This document shows positions 1 through 7,027 of a stretch of 64,000 nt of DNA, in pieces. The notes below the pieces were generated by a model that was given only the letters and a program-made list of their open reading frames with translations, was not told the DNA's origin and ran no database searches. A program made the position numbers and the translations under genes. The DNA comes from Nitrospiraceae bacterium (GTDB lineage: Bacteria > Nitrospirota > Nitrospiria > Nitrospirales > Nitrospiraceae): the NCBI GenBank assembly GCA_019637075.1, contig JAHBWI010000001.1, positions 1 through 64,000 of the forward strand, in the 5' to 3' direction. Each line of letters starts with the position of its first letter. The stretch's first letter is position 1.

Positions 1-1001
1 ATGTGCGTGAAATCATCTCGACGGCCATCGGGGGAGAGGTCGCGACCCGCGTCTATGAAGGCCAGCAACGGTTCGATCTCGTCGTGCGGTTTCCAAAACC
101 GTATCGAGATAGCGTCGAAACCATCAGTAACATCAAAGTCAGCGACCAGGCCGGCGCCCTCATTCCCTTGGCCGATCTCGGCACTATTCAGTTGGAAGAA
201 GGACCTGGCCGCATCAGCCGGGAACAGTTGCAACGATACGTCTCGATCGGATTCAATACCCTTGGACGGGATATCGGGAGCCTTGTGGCCGAGGCGCAGC
301 AGAAGATCAATGAACGTGTGGCGCTGCCGACCGGGTACCGGGTGACGTGGGGTGGATCGTTTGAGAACATGGAGCGGGCGATGGCGAAGCTGAAAGTCAT
401 CGTGCCGATCACCATTGGACTGATTTTCTTTCTCTTGTACTCTACCTTCAACTCTCTTCGGCAGGCGACGCTGATTATCTTGAATCTGCCGTTTGCGTTG
501 ATTGGGGGAGTGGTGGCGCTGTGGTTGACCAAGGAGTATCTCAGTGTGCCGGCGTCGATCGGATTCATCAACCTCTTCGGTGTGGCCGTGCTGAACGGCA
601 TCGTGCTGGTGTCGTATATGAACAAGCTGCGTGAAGACGGACACAGCTTGGATGAGGCCGTGACCTCGGGGGCCCTGCTTCGATTGCGCCCGGTCTTAAT
701 GACGGCGTTGGTCGCACTGTTGGGCCTCGTGCCGCTTGCATTCGCTCAGGGAATCGGCTCGGAGGTGCAGCGCCCGTTGGCCATCGTGGTCATCGGCGGA
801 TTAGTGAGTTCGACACTCCTGACCCTGATCATGTTGCCGGTGCTCTATCGGTGGCTGGAAGGTCGTGAACAGGGGCCAAGGCAGGCGGGAGCTCCACCGA
901 CCGGATCGGCATATGAGTCGCATCACACAGCGGGCGACCAGCACCATGGGAACGGTGAACCACGGTTTACGCGCCATCCCGGCGAGATCCCATCGGCGTG
1001 A
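1..1001 (+). CDS. Heavy-metal RND efflux pump, C-terminal part (CusA/CzcA type), partial
   Basis: This is the end of an inner-membrane RND proton antiporter; the gene starts upstream of the window and its first complete in-frame codon is at base 3. The visible part of about 332 residues holds the end of the second porter region, then a run of hydrophobic helices starting near residue 133 (IVPITIGLIFFLLYSTF). The NGIVLVSYMNKLREDG and RLRPVLMTALVALLGLVP segments are typical of the HME-RND family, which exports Cu, Ag, Zn, Co or Ni with a membrane-fusion and an outer-membrane partner. The last 45 residues are polar and not conserved. The metal cannot be named from this fragment because the metal-binding residues lie upstream. 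The cytochrome c gene follows on the same strand. Confidence 0.9.
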   Translation, partial: VREIISTAIGGEVATRVYEGQQRFDLVVRFPKPYRDSVETISNIKVSDQAGALIPLADLGTIQLEEGPGRISREQLQRYVSIGFNTLGRDIGSLVAEAQQKINERVALPTGYRVTWGGSFENMERAMAKLKVIVPITIGLIFFLLYSTFNSLRQATLIILNLPFALIGGVVALWLTKEYLSVPASIGFINLFGVAVLNGIVLVSYMNKLREDGHSLDEAVTSGALLRLRPVLMTALVALLGLVPLAFAQGIGSEVQRPLAIVVIGGLVSSTLLTLIMLPVLYRWLEGREQGPRQAGAPPTGSAYESHHTAGDQHHGNGEPRFTRHPGEIPSA

Positions 1002-1035
1002 TGGACCACTGATTGGAGGAAAGGTCGGTCTCGTT

Positions 1036-1392
1036 ATGTCGAAGATATCTGCTCAACTGGTTTTCGCGGTAACAGTCATCATCGTGAGCAGTCAGCTCGC
1101 GATAGCAGCGCCGAAGGAAACCGACCAGCCGAATATCGATCAGGTCAAAGGGAGAAAGATTTTTGCTAAACATTGCGCCGGCTGCCATGGGCCGGAGGGA
1201 AGAGGAGACGGGTACCTGTTACTAGGGCCTGACCCGGCCAATCTGACGAGACCTATCACCAAGAAAAAGCCTGATGCGCTGTTGCTCCAGACAATCCATG
1301 AAGGCAAGCCCAATATGCCGTCATGGAAGGGCCGCCTGTCCGAGGGCGAGAGTCGGGCGGTTCTGGCCTACATCCGAGCGCTGAAGAAATAA
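1036..1392 (+). CDS. Secreted mono-heme cytochrome c
   Basis: A 118-residue protein with an N-terminal Sec signal (hydrophobic residues about 6-23, cleavage probably after AIAA). One class I heme site CAGCH follows, and a downstream Met in NMPSWKG is the likely sixth iron ligand. It is a small periplasmic electron carrier of the cytochrome c / CccA type. The ATG at 1036 was chosen because the signal peptide begins there; a GGAGGA motif lies 15 bases upstream, farther than ideal. It reads in the same direction as the RND gene with a 34-base gap. Its redox partner cannot be told from the sequence. Confidence 0.9.
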   Translation: MSKISAQLVFAVTVIIVSSQLAIAAPKETDQPNIDQVKGRKIFAKHCAGCHGPEGRGDGYLLLGPDPANLTRPITKKKPDALLLQTIHEGKPNMPSWKGRLSEGESRAVLAYIRALKK

Positions 1393-1538
1393 TCCTCCTG
1401 GCAGTTCCCGCATCGCTTTCCCGAGTTTGCTCAAGCGCTCCAGCAGAAGCGAAATGGGGAAGGACGGAGGGCTCTCCACAAGCCCCGCCCTATACGAAGC
1501 TGTGATCTGCGGATAGAGAAGAATTCTAGAGAGTGTAG

Positions 1539-1579
1539 AATGTGGTGCCGAGGGACAGAATCGAACTGTCGACACCAGC
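1539..1579. repeat. Left attachment site: duplicated 3' end of tRNA-Phe
   Basis: The 41 bases are identical to 6539-6579. Identity then resumes for eight more bases after a one-base gap (TTTTCAGG) and ends. Read on the minus strand it is the CCA, acceptor, T-arm and part of the anticodon arm of tRNA-Phe, so it is a truncated tRNA and not a second functional gene. Confidence 0.9.
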
Positions 1580-1742
1580 TTTTCAGGATTGAAAGAAAGT
1601 GAGCAAGATCAAATAGATATGACGAAAACGTAGTGCAAGAAGTGACACTTCATGTCATGTAAAAGCAATGAGTTACAGGAGCAGGTGCCAGTACTAGAAA
1701 CTTAATTAATTATACGCAACTAACTTGCTAAGGTAAAATTTT

Positions 1743-1768
1743 ACAGGTTACGTAAATTGTAAACCTGT
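1743..1768. promoter_or_regulatory. Inverted repeat, probable operator of the HigA-like gene
   Basis: ACAGGTT at 1743-1749 and AACCTGT at 1762-1768 form a perfect 7-bp dyad with a 12-bp spacer, ending 36 bases before the ATG of the HigA-like gene. HigA-family antitoxins usually bind palindromes at their own promoter, so this is the natural candidate. The binding is inferred. Confidence 0.5.
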
Positions 1769-1804
1769 GATGGTATTCTGCATCTCACTGAGAGAGGTAA
1801 CGCT

Positions 1805-2125
1805 ATGATCAGAAATGGCATGCGGCCAATTCATCCTGGAGAAATTTTGTTAGAGGCGTTCATGAAGCCGGCAGTCCCTCTGATCAATGCCAATCTGCTC
1901 GCAAAGGCCCTCGCTGTGCCGGCGAATCGGATCACAGCAATTCTCAGAGGACAGCGAGGCATTACGGGCGATACTGCCGTTCGTCTAGCGGCATTTTTCG
2001 ACACCACCGCTGAATTTTGGATGAACCTGCAGAAGACCTACGAGCTGCGCCTTGCAGAAGAAGCCATGTCGAGCAAGGTGAGGAAACACATTGAGCAAAG
2101 CAGGGAATCACGTGTATCGGCCTAA
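1805..2125 (+). CDS. higA: HigA-family antitoxin, without a toxin gene beside it
   Basis: A 106-residue XRE-fold protein of the HigA/VapI addiction-module antidote family. It opens with the family signature RPIHPGEILLEAFMKP, then a helix-turn-helix (LLAKALAVPANRITAILRGQRGITGDTAVRLAAFF), then the conserved FWMNLQKTYELRLAEE segment. The start at 1805 has a GAGAGG site 8 bases upstream; the ATG at 1820 is an alternative. In known pairs the HigB toxin is encoded immediately upstream. Here the upstream 260 bases after the tRNA remnant hold no toxin reading frame, so the antitoxin is an orphan that may now act only as a repressor. Confidence 0.88.
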   Translation: MIRNGMRPIHPGEILLEAFMKPAVPLINANLLAKALAVPANRITAILRGQRGITGDTAVRLAAFFDTTAEFWMNLQKTYELRLAEEAMSSKVRKHIEQSRESRVSA

Positions 2126-2451
2126 GGTCCATGTAAGGGAAGAGTAGCGGGCTTAACCGCGTTGCATGGCTCGACTGCGGGCGACACCCACCCATGCAGC
2201 TCCCGAAGCAGCGAATTTCTAGTTGAGTGTTCGGGTTGGCCTATTCAAACACAGAGTTCTCGCATAACCACGAGTTAATCAGACCTTTCCTAGATTTGGT
2301 ACCAAGTGGCACACGCAACGAGTCAAATTGACGATACACGCCTGACACGCTTCCATCAGTCATCGAATCAAGTGATTGCTCAAAACCGGGGTTCGTTCTT
2401 GCTTCTATGCCAGATCTAGCATATCATGATCCGGTGTAAGATCGGAGCCGA
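2126..2451. other. Gene-free stretch between two TA loci
   Basis: No gene with family resemblance on either strand. A possible but weak promoter (TTGCTT near 2398 and a TATCAT-like box near 2423) precedes the higB remnant. A GGAG site sits 4 bases before its ATG. Confidence 0.4.
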
Positions 2452-2791
2452 ATGAAGCCTGTTCACTTTGTCGGCGCATCGCGGGAGGATCTTCGTGACC
2501 TTCCGGAGAGCGTTCAGGAAACAGCTGGGTTTCAGCTCTTCAAAGTTCAACAAGGGAAAGAGCCGGATGATTTGGAAACCGATGGCGTCCATCGGGTCTG
2601 GCGTGCAGGAAATTCGGGTGCGAGACGACACTGGAATCTATCGAGTCTTCTATGTGGCCAAATTCCAAGAAGCGGTCTATGTGCTCCATGTGTTTAAGAA
2701 GCGTTCACAGAAAACAGCAAGGCCAGATATCGAACTGGGCAAGAGCCGGTATGCGGATCTGCTTACGTGGAGAAGGGAGGTCGGGTTATGA
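2452..2791 (+). pseudogene. higB: HigB-type toxin (phage Gp49-like), frameshifted
   Basis: The N-terminal part reads in one frame from the ATG at 2452 (MKPVHFVGASREDLRDLPES to QQGKEPDD). The C-terminal part reads in the next frame (WKPMASIGSGVQEIRVRDDT, then YRVFYVAKFQEAVYVLHVF and KKRSQKT). Joined together they match the RelE-fold HigB/Gp49 toxin family from end to end. The switch falls at the TTT at 2571-2573, where one extra T separates GATGAT from TGGAAACCG. Without that base the gene would code for about 112 residues. A GGAG site precedes the ATG. The stop overlaps the downstream antitoxin start as ATGA, so the operon form is preserved. It is probably an inactivated ribosome-dependent RNase; sequencing error is the other explanation. 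Confidence 0.82.
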
Positions 2792-3147
2792 AGCGTGCAC
2801 CTGTAACAAAAGGGAGCGGGAATATTTTTCGAGACCTCGGGTTTTCGGAAGAACGGTCTGCCGAACTGATTCTCAAGAGCAGCTTGCTGCAAGCCCTTCA
2901 GAAAACGATTAAGGACCGGGGCTGGAAGCAGGTCGAGGCTGCCACAATGCTTAGCATTGACCAGGCGAAAGTGTCCAAGCTCTTAAATGGTCAGATGGCT
3001 GGGTTTTCGGTTGAACGACTGGTTCATTTCCTCTCGTTGCTGGGTCAGGATGTAGAAGTGACAGTGAAACAAGCCCCTCGTGGACAGCGATACGGTACCG
3101 TGCGCACGAAGGTGTCCAGGCGATGGAAAACGGTGATCGGTTCGTGA
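2788..3147 (+). CDS. higA: HigA-like antitoxin (XRE family) partner of the frameshifted HigB
   Basis: A 119-residue protein with a central helix-turn-helix of the HTH_37/XRE type (LQALQKTIKDRGWKQVEAAT, then LSIDQAKVSKLLNGQMAGFSVERLVHFLSLLG). This is the antitoxin family that follows Gp49-type HigB toxins. The ATG at 2788 is chosen because AAGGGAGG lies 8 bases upstream and the start overlaps the toxin stop. The last 25 residues (RYGTVRTKVSRRWKTVIGS) run past the usual end of the family and overlap the next fragment, so the C-terminus may be a fusion produced by rearrangement. Confidence 0.85.
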   Translation: MKRAPVTKGSGNIFRDLGFSEERSAELILKSSLLQALQKTIKDRGWKQVEAATMLSIDQAKVSKLLNGQMAGFSVERLVHFLSLLGQDVEVTVKQAPRGQRYGTVRTKVSRRWKTVIGS

Positions 3148-3368
3148 TTGGTTCCGCGAATGAGTTTGTCCGGGACAGTGCCTTGTCGCGTGCTCATGAA
3201 ATGCTGGCTGATCGGCGCATGTTCGTCTTGAGTCAGTCCAAGTGGGATGAGTTTCAAGCTGCCCTGGATGCTCCAACCCGCCACAACCCCCGTATACAGC
3301 GTCTCTTGACCGAGCCGGGATTCTTTGACGCCGCTGATACTTCTTCTGCAACGGCAAAGAAGTGTTGA
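3123..3368 (+). pseudogene. TacA-like (DUF1778) antitoxin, N-terminally truncated
   Basis: The translated segment SANEFVRDSALSRAHEMLAD then RRMFVLSQSKWDEFQAALDAP matches the C-terminal half of DUF1778 antitoxins, which pair with GNAT-type TacT acetyltransferase toxins. The N-terminal ribbon-helix-helix DNA-binding part is missing; the upstream bases belong to the end of the HigA-like gene, so a deletion joined the two. Directly after it, 3362-3420 reads VLTRPIEKHRRHHTVEAFD, which resembles the first residues of a TacT toxin but stops matching there. That second match is short and uncertain. Confidence 0.6.
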
Positions 3369-3466
3369 CCCGACCGATCGAAAAACATCGGCGGCATCAC
3401 ACCGTTGAGGCGTTCGATCAAGAAATATCATTGATCTTCAGCAATAGACGGCGGTACCATATCCTC

Positions 3467-3691
3467 ATGAGTATACTAGCGCGTATTACTGTCAATCCGG
3501 CCCAGTGCGGTGGTCGTCCCTGTATTCGGGGGATGCGGATTCGCGTGAAAGACATCCTCGACCTTCTTGCAGCTGGCGTGTCAACGGAGACCATCCTGCA
3601 GGACTACCCCTATCTTGAGAAAGAGGATATTCAGGCGGCCCTTGAATTTGCAGCTGCCCAATCCGATCACGTCATGCTCCGGGCCGGATGA
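3467..3691 (+). CDS. DUF433 antitoxin-like protein
   Basis: A 74-residue protein covering the whole DUF433 domain: RITVNPAQCGGRPCIRGMRI, then RVKDILDLLAAGVSTETILQ, then DYPYLEKEDIQAALEFAA. DUF433 is a winged-helix-like DNA-binding fold that partners PIN-like DUF5615 proteins in VapBC45-type TA modules. The ATG at 3467 fits the conserved start; a frame extending upstream to 3362 is foreign sequence. It overlaps the toxin gene by ATGA, typical of coupled translation. Both members look intact, making this the only clearly complete TA pair in the element. Confidence 0.88.
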   Translation: MSILARITVNPAQCGGRPCIRGMRIRVKDILDLLAAGVSTETILQDYPYLEKEDIQAALEFAAAQSDHVMLRAG

Positions 3692-4020
3692 ACTTCCTGA
3701 TTGACGCTCAGCTCCCTCCAGCATTAGCCCGTCTTATCATATCTCTCGGCCATGGAGCCGTTCACGTCGAAGAAATAGGCATACTCCTCGCAACGGACCA
3801 GACGATCTGGAACTACGCCGTTTTCAATGCCAAGGTCATTATCACAAAGGATGAAGACTTTAAAAATATTCTTTTACTTGCTTCTCCGCCGGTAACGCCC
3901 GTCGTCTGGGTCCGGATCGGCAACTGCTCCAACGCGGCACTCGTCCGGTGGTTTCAGCCCCTGTTCTCTCAAGTGATCGCCAACCTTGACCAAGGTGAGC
4001 GGCTCATTGAGTTATATTAG
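3688..4020 (+). CDS. DUF5615 PIN-like toxin
   Basis: A 110-residue protein of the DUF5615 (Mut7-C-like PIN) family. Landmarks are the N-terminal acidic motif NFLIDAQLPPALA, the mid acidic IITKDEDFKNIL and the terminal VWVRIGNCSNAALVRW strand-helix. These acidic residues (Asp6 and the TKDEDF cluster) are the expected metal ligands of a PIN-type ribonuclease. It is encoded 4 bases inside the DUF433 antitoxin. The likely action is RNA cleavage, restrained by the antitoxin; the target is unknown. Confidence 0.88.
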   Translation: MNFLIDAQLPPALARLIISLGHGAVHVEEIGILLATDQTIWNYAVFNAKVIITKDEDFKNILLLASPPVTPVVWVRIGNCSNAALVRWFQPLFSQVIANLDQGERLIELY

Positions 4021-4148
4021 GCCCTCGCCCAACGTCGACCCACTCCGCGTAGAATTGTTACCCGGTAGATCACCGGCTTGCATACAGGCTCCAAAGAACG
4101 ACCCGCAGGTTCCTTCTTGAGGGCCTGTCGCGCATTGCTGCGAATGGG

Positions 4149-4310
4149 CATATCGCAGGCGAGAATCGGTTCTTCCGTCTGGGAGTGGTCGAGGGCAATG
4201 TGCTAACGGTACGATTTTCGTATAGGAAAAAGCGGATCCGTATGTATGGAGCAGGCTACTGGAGGCAAGGGAGAAAACGCTATGAGCAAGAAAATCACAT
4301 ACACCGATAA
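4149..4310 (+). pseudogene. brnT: BrnT toxin, C-terminal fragment
   Basis: In frame from about 4149 to the TAA at 4308-4310 the DNA reads ENRFFRLGVVEGNVLTVRFS then RKKRIRMYGAGYWRQGRKRY. This matches the C-terminal half of BrnT, a RelE-fold ribonuclease toxin (RF..G...G..L.V.....IRIIGAR..TRRER.RYE). The N-terminal half is absent; the bases just upstream show no BrnT similarity. The stop overlaps the start of a BrnA-like frame at 4282, the same overlap seen in intact brnTA operons. Confidence 0.68.
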
Positions 4311-4357
4311 GCGGTTGGCCATGGGGGAACGTGTCACGGATTTTCTGCCGCCACCAG
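4282..4357 (+). pseudogene. brnA: BrnA antitoxin, N-terminal fragment cut by an insertion sequence
   Basis: The ATG at 4282 opens MSKKITYTDKRLAMGERVTD then FLPPP, which matches the beginning of BrnA-type antitoxins (KITYTDEP...VVDDFLPSPEEL). Similarity stops after about 25 codons, exactly where the opposite-strand transposase sequence begins (about 4356). A GGAGGCAAGGGAG stretch lies upstream of the start. The antitoxin was therefore interrupted by, or fused to, the insertion sequence. Confidence 0.6.
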
Positions 4358-4863
4358 CGATGGCCCTTGGCCGCCGCCTTCTCGTCGACACCGATCCGCC
4401 GCACGACCGTCCGCACTTTGCGCTGCCTGCCCCGCGTGACCGCGCGCTCCATCAGCCCCCACGCTTCATCCCAGCTGATCCGTAAGATCCGCGTCGCCCC
4501 GCTCACATCGCATTGACGCAGCACGTCGATGGCCAGGCGCTCAAACAGCAGCGTGAACCGCGACCGCGGCTCCGCCCACGGCACCAGGATCTGTACGACG
4601 CCATGTTCGTCGCAGGCAACGCGGGGAATTCTCGCATGCAGGTACGTTTGGAACTGGCAACTGTCCAAATGCCGCCAGGTCCGTTCCTCGGCGTGGTCAT
4701 AGAGCGGCAGCGGCTCCGCGCAGTGCGGACACGTCCACGTCGCGTCCCCCGCATGCTCGGCCCAGACATCCACGCGCTGTTCGGTCACATCCAGATTCAC
4801 ACAGCTCACGGTCCATGGCGACTTCAAGCTGAGCAGGTACTGATAGAGTGCGGTGTCTTGCAT
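4356..4863 (-). pseudogene. ISL3-family transposase, N-terminal fragment
   Basis: From the ATG at 4863 the first 168 residues match ISL3-type transposases. They include a zinc-binding head (WTCPHCAEPLPLYDH, RTWRHLDSCQFQTYLHARIP and a later Cys), a helix-turn-helix region, and the first strand of the DDE domain (RRIGVDEKAAAKGH), whose Asp is the first catalytic acid. A full protein needs about 400 residues; the remaining DDE acids are gone. The frame continues to 4012 by chance, through the brn remnants. One terminal inverted repeat survives at 4905-4929 beyond the start codon. Confidence 0.8.
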
Positions 4864-4904
4864 GGTCGGTCCCTCCTTGGCCGACCATAGTATCCGCTCA
4901 GCCT

Positions 4905-4929
4905 ACCCACGGAGAACCCGGAAGTACCC
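4905..4929. repeat. Terminal inverted repeat of the broken ISL3-family element
   Basis: Read on the minus strand, 4929 to 4905 starts GGGTACTTCCG and ends CTCCGTGGGT, which resembles ISL3-family ends. It lies 42 bases before the transposase start codon, the right place for the left end of the element. No partner repeat was seen between 4021 and 4360, in line with loss of the other end. Confidence 0.5.
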
Positions 4930-5102
4930 AAATTCTGAACCCTCTCATAAGTGCCACTCCGAAGAAGTGGGCGAAGCAGTCGGGAGGCTCACTCGACCGA
5001 ATGTGTAAAGCATCACGTGAAAGGCTGTCGCACAGCCACTCCGATAACAGAGGGATTGAGAAGCACGTATGTTCAATGAGAGATAACTAAGCAGGGGAAC
5101 CC

Positions 5103-5378
5103 ATGACACTCTTAACAATTTTTGAGGCAGCGAAGTTTTTGAGGCTGACAAAGCGGACCCTCTATCAGCGAGTCGATATCCCTCGGGTTCGCTATGGACA
5201 TCGTGTCATGTTTGTCAAAGAGGATCTTGAAAGTTGGGTCAGAAGCTTATGTGAGGGCGGTGTGGTGAAAGACCTCGATGAGCAAGGAGGACTGCCGAAG
5301 CCCGTTGACGGCAGACCTGGCAAGGTCTACCATCGGAACCCTTTGTTTGTGTTGCCTCGTCATAAAGGCCTGCGATGA
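5103..5378 (+). CDS. Excisionase-like winged-helix protein
   Basis: A 91-residue protein whose first 45 residues form an HTH_17/MerR-like DNA-binding fold (TIFEAAKFLRLTKRTLYQRV, then PRVRYGHRVMFVKEDLESWV). This is the fold of AlpA/Xis recombination directionality factors. A GGGGAA motif precedes the ATG. It overlaps the integrase start by 4 bases (ATGA), and an xis-int overlap is common. It probably promotes excision of the tRNA-Phe element or represses the integrase; both roles are inferred. Confidence 0.75.
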   Translation: MTLLTIFEAAKFLRLTKRTLYQRVDIPRVRYGHRVMFVKEDLESWVRSLCEGGVVKDLDEQGGLPKPVDGRPGKVYHRNPLFVLPRHKGLR

Positions 5379-6607
5379 ATATTCAGCGTATCAATACTCC
5401 CAAGGGAATACGATCGATTCTGACCTATTGGTATCGTGGAAAACGCTATCGACCGGTCCTTGGATATAACTTGACGCTCGATCGTGAACGAGAGACTGCT
5501 CTCGAAATCATGACTGCGATTCATGCGAATTCATTGGAGCCAGAAACAAGGACAGCGCCGATCCCTCTTGCTGGGCAGTCTTCAACGTTGACGTTTGCTG
5601 AGTTTGTCCTCATCTACCTGCAATATCTCAAAGCTAAGCGGCCGAAGAACGACGGGCGGAATCAGACCGTTCTCACGCACCATCTCATTCCGCATTTTGG
5701 CGACAAGAAGCTCTCGGATATCCGCCTCGAAGATGGATTGGCGTATCTAGAAAAGCGTCGCTCTGTCTTGATCGGCCCGGAGGATAAGAAACGACATGTG
5801 GCTCCAGGGACGATTGAGCGAGAGTGTGCGGCCCTGATGGCCGTGCTGAATTTGGCCGTTGATATGGACCACCTGGACAAGAATCGGCTCAAACGTTTAC
5901 CTGTGCCCGAGTATGTGAAGCGCGAGCGGATTGTCGAAGGCTGGGAGCTGCTCAAAATCCGTGAGGCCGCCTCACCGAACGTGTGGCGGCTGGCGATGGC
6001 CGCGCTGCAGATCGGCCTTCGGGAGAACAAGCTGATCGAGATCCATGAAGAGTGGCTGATGCAACGGGGAGACGGCTGGTGGGTGGTTCCCTCCCCAGGC
6101 CAGACGAAAATCAAAGGGGTGCCTAAAATGGTTCCTCTCAACAGTCTGGCCTACGAGGCGTTATTTGGAAAGACTGCGAGAATCGGTGGGCGCTTCTTCC
6201 ATCACTGGAAAGACGGGAATTCTTTCAAACATACCTGGATGCGAACCTGCGAGCGGGCAGGGGTGCATGATCTGCACTTCCACGATCTTCGCCATACCTT
6301 CACGACCTGGCTTACACAATGTGGCGTGGATTACGCTGTGATCCAGACGTTAAAAGGTGAGCCGCTACCTGGTTCGGCGAAGTACTACATTCACAATTGG
6401 AACGCGCGATTGCGGGATGCCGTGACCAGGCTGGAAGCGTTTACGAAGGCGGTTCTAAACGGGGAAAACGACGTTCAGGTGCCAGTTACTGCCACTTGGG
6501 TGCCAGTTGTTCAAAACGTGAATCCTCTAACTATGCGAAATGTGGTGCCGAGGGACAGAATCGAACTGTCGACACCAGCCTTTTCAGGGCTGTGCTCTAC
6601 CAACTGA
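5375..6607 (+). CDS. Tyrosine recombinase (integrase) of the tRNA-Phe element
   Basis: A 410-residue integrase. It has an N-terminal core-binding region (TFAEFVLIYLQYLKAKRPK) and a C-terminal catalytic domain with the first Arg in ALQIGLRENKLIEI, the HDLRHTFTTWL box and the tyrosine in SAKYYIHNW. The usual LGH box is degenerate (LKGEPLPGS), which may affect activity. The last 21 residues (about 390-410) are read from the antisense strand of the tRNA-Phe gene, because the gene runs through the attachment site. Joining the two repeats as in an excised circle would change the end from TPAFSGLCSTN to TPAFQD. It acts with the small HTH protein encoded just upstream. Confidence 0.92.
   Translation: MNIQRINTPKGIRSILTYWYRGKRYRPVLGYNLTLDRERETALEIMTAIHANSLEPETRTAPIPLAGQSSTLTFAEFVLIYLQYLKAKRPKNDGRNQTVLTHHLIPHFGDKKLSDIRLEDGLAYLEKRRSVLIGPEDKKRHVAPGTIERECAALMAVLNLAVDMDHLDKNRLKRLPVPEYVKRERIVEGWELLKIREAASPNVWRLAMAALQIGLRENKLIEIHEEWLMQRGDGWWVVPSPGQTKIKGVPKMVPLNSLAYEALFGKTARIGGRFFHHWKDGNSFKHTWMRTCERAGVHDLHFHDLRHTFTTWLTQCGVDYAVIQTLKGEPLPGSAKYYIHNWNARLRDAVTRLEAFTKAVLNGENDVQVPVTATWVPVVQNVNPLTMRNVVPRDRIELSTPAFSGLCSTN
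6539..6579. repeat. Right attachment site inside tRNA-Phe
   Basis: Second copy of the 41-bp direct repeat found at 1539-1579. It covers the 3' half of the intact tRNA-Phe gene and the end of the integrase gene. Insertion restored a full tRNA because the element carries the same 3' sequence. Confidence 0.9.
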
Positions 6608-6618
6608 GCTACCTCGGC
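6543..6618 (-). tRNA. tRNA-Phe (GAA)
   Basis: On the minus strand the acceptor GCCGAGG pairs with CCTCGGC. The D arm (GTAGCTCAGTTGGTAGAGC), the anticodon loop CTGAAAA with stem CAGCC/GGCTG and the T loop TTCGATT are all present, and CCA is encoded. Anticodon GAA reads phenylalanine codons. Length is 76 bases. It is the integration target of the 1.5-6.6 kb element and overlaps the integrase gene on the other strand. Confidence 0.95.
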
Positions 6619-6739
6619 ACGAAGTCGTTACGGCGGGCGCTACTGTGTACAGGATCACGATTCCAAAATCAAGAAGATCACAAGACTGACTTCTTGCCGG
6701 TCCTCTCAAACTTCGGCAATGCTTTTCAGCGCATCGGTA

Positions 6740-6832
6740 TGGCGGAGAGGGCGGGATTTGAACCCGCGACAAGGCTTTTGACCCTGTGACGGTTTAGCAA
6801 ACCGTTGCCTTCGGCCACTCGGCCACCTCTCC
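6740..6832 (-). tRNA. tRNA-Ser (GCT)
   Basis: On the minus strand it begins GGAGAGGTGGCCGAGTGGCC and ends with the paired acceptor CCTCTCC, discriminator G and encoded CCA. The anticodon loop holds GCT within ACGGTTTGCTAAACCGT. The long variable arm between anticodon and T arms is the class II mark of tRNA-Ser. Length is 93 bases. It lies between the two integrated elements and is untouched by either. Confidence 0.95.
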
Positions 6833-7027
6833 ACCCACCGACCAACTTGTGCGCGCTGCGCTGTGAACGCGATTCGCATCCGCTTATGAAAGCGAATGCC
6901 GCAAAAGAATGGCGATCATACCCTAGTGCACTAAACACACACAAGAGATTACGCAGACCATTGTGAAGGAACTTTACGGCTCGGCAGGAGCCTCGCATGT
7001 CGCTGGCGGGAGATGGGGGATAGAGGA

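Larger units (their letters stand above)
1393..1804. other. Gene-free stretch carrying the left attachment site
   Basis: No convincing gene on either strand. Bases 1539-1588 hold a copy of the 3' end of the tRNA-Phe gene. After that the sequence turns AT-rich up to the start of the HigA-like gene, and it contains an inverted repeat at 1743-1768. The drop in GC marks the passage from chromosome to integrated element. Confidence 0.6.
1539..6579 (+). mobile_element. 5.0-kb integrated element in tRNA-Phe, rich in toxin-antitoxin remnants
   Basis: The element lies between two copies of a 41-bp direct repeat (1539-1579 and 6539-6579, exactly 5000 bases apart). The right copy belongs to the intact tRNA-Phe gene and the left copy is a tRNA fragment. 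Just inside the right end are an excisionase-like gene and a tyrosine integrase reading toward the tRNA, the usual layout of tRNA-targeting integrative elements. The rest is an orphan higA, a frameshifted higB with higA, a TacA fragment, an intact DUF433/DUF5615 pair, brnT and brnA remnants and a broken ISL3-family element. There are no phage structural or conjugation genes. It may have been kept by its TA genes; that is inference. Confidence 0.85.

Noticed and set aside
1543-1588. A second tRNA-Phe gene
   Set aside because: Only the 3' part is present and the similarity ends in the anticodon arm; it is an attachment-site remnant.
2565-2580. Programmed frameshifting in the HigB gene
   Set aside because: The run is only TTT with no slippery heptamer and no obvious downstream structure; a mutation is simpler.
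4012-4355. C-terminal continuation of the transposase frame
   Set aside because: After the DDE start the residues no longer match any transposase, and the plus strand carries BrnT and BrnA fragments there.
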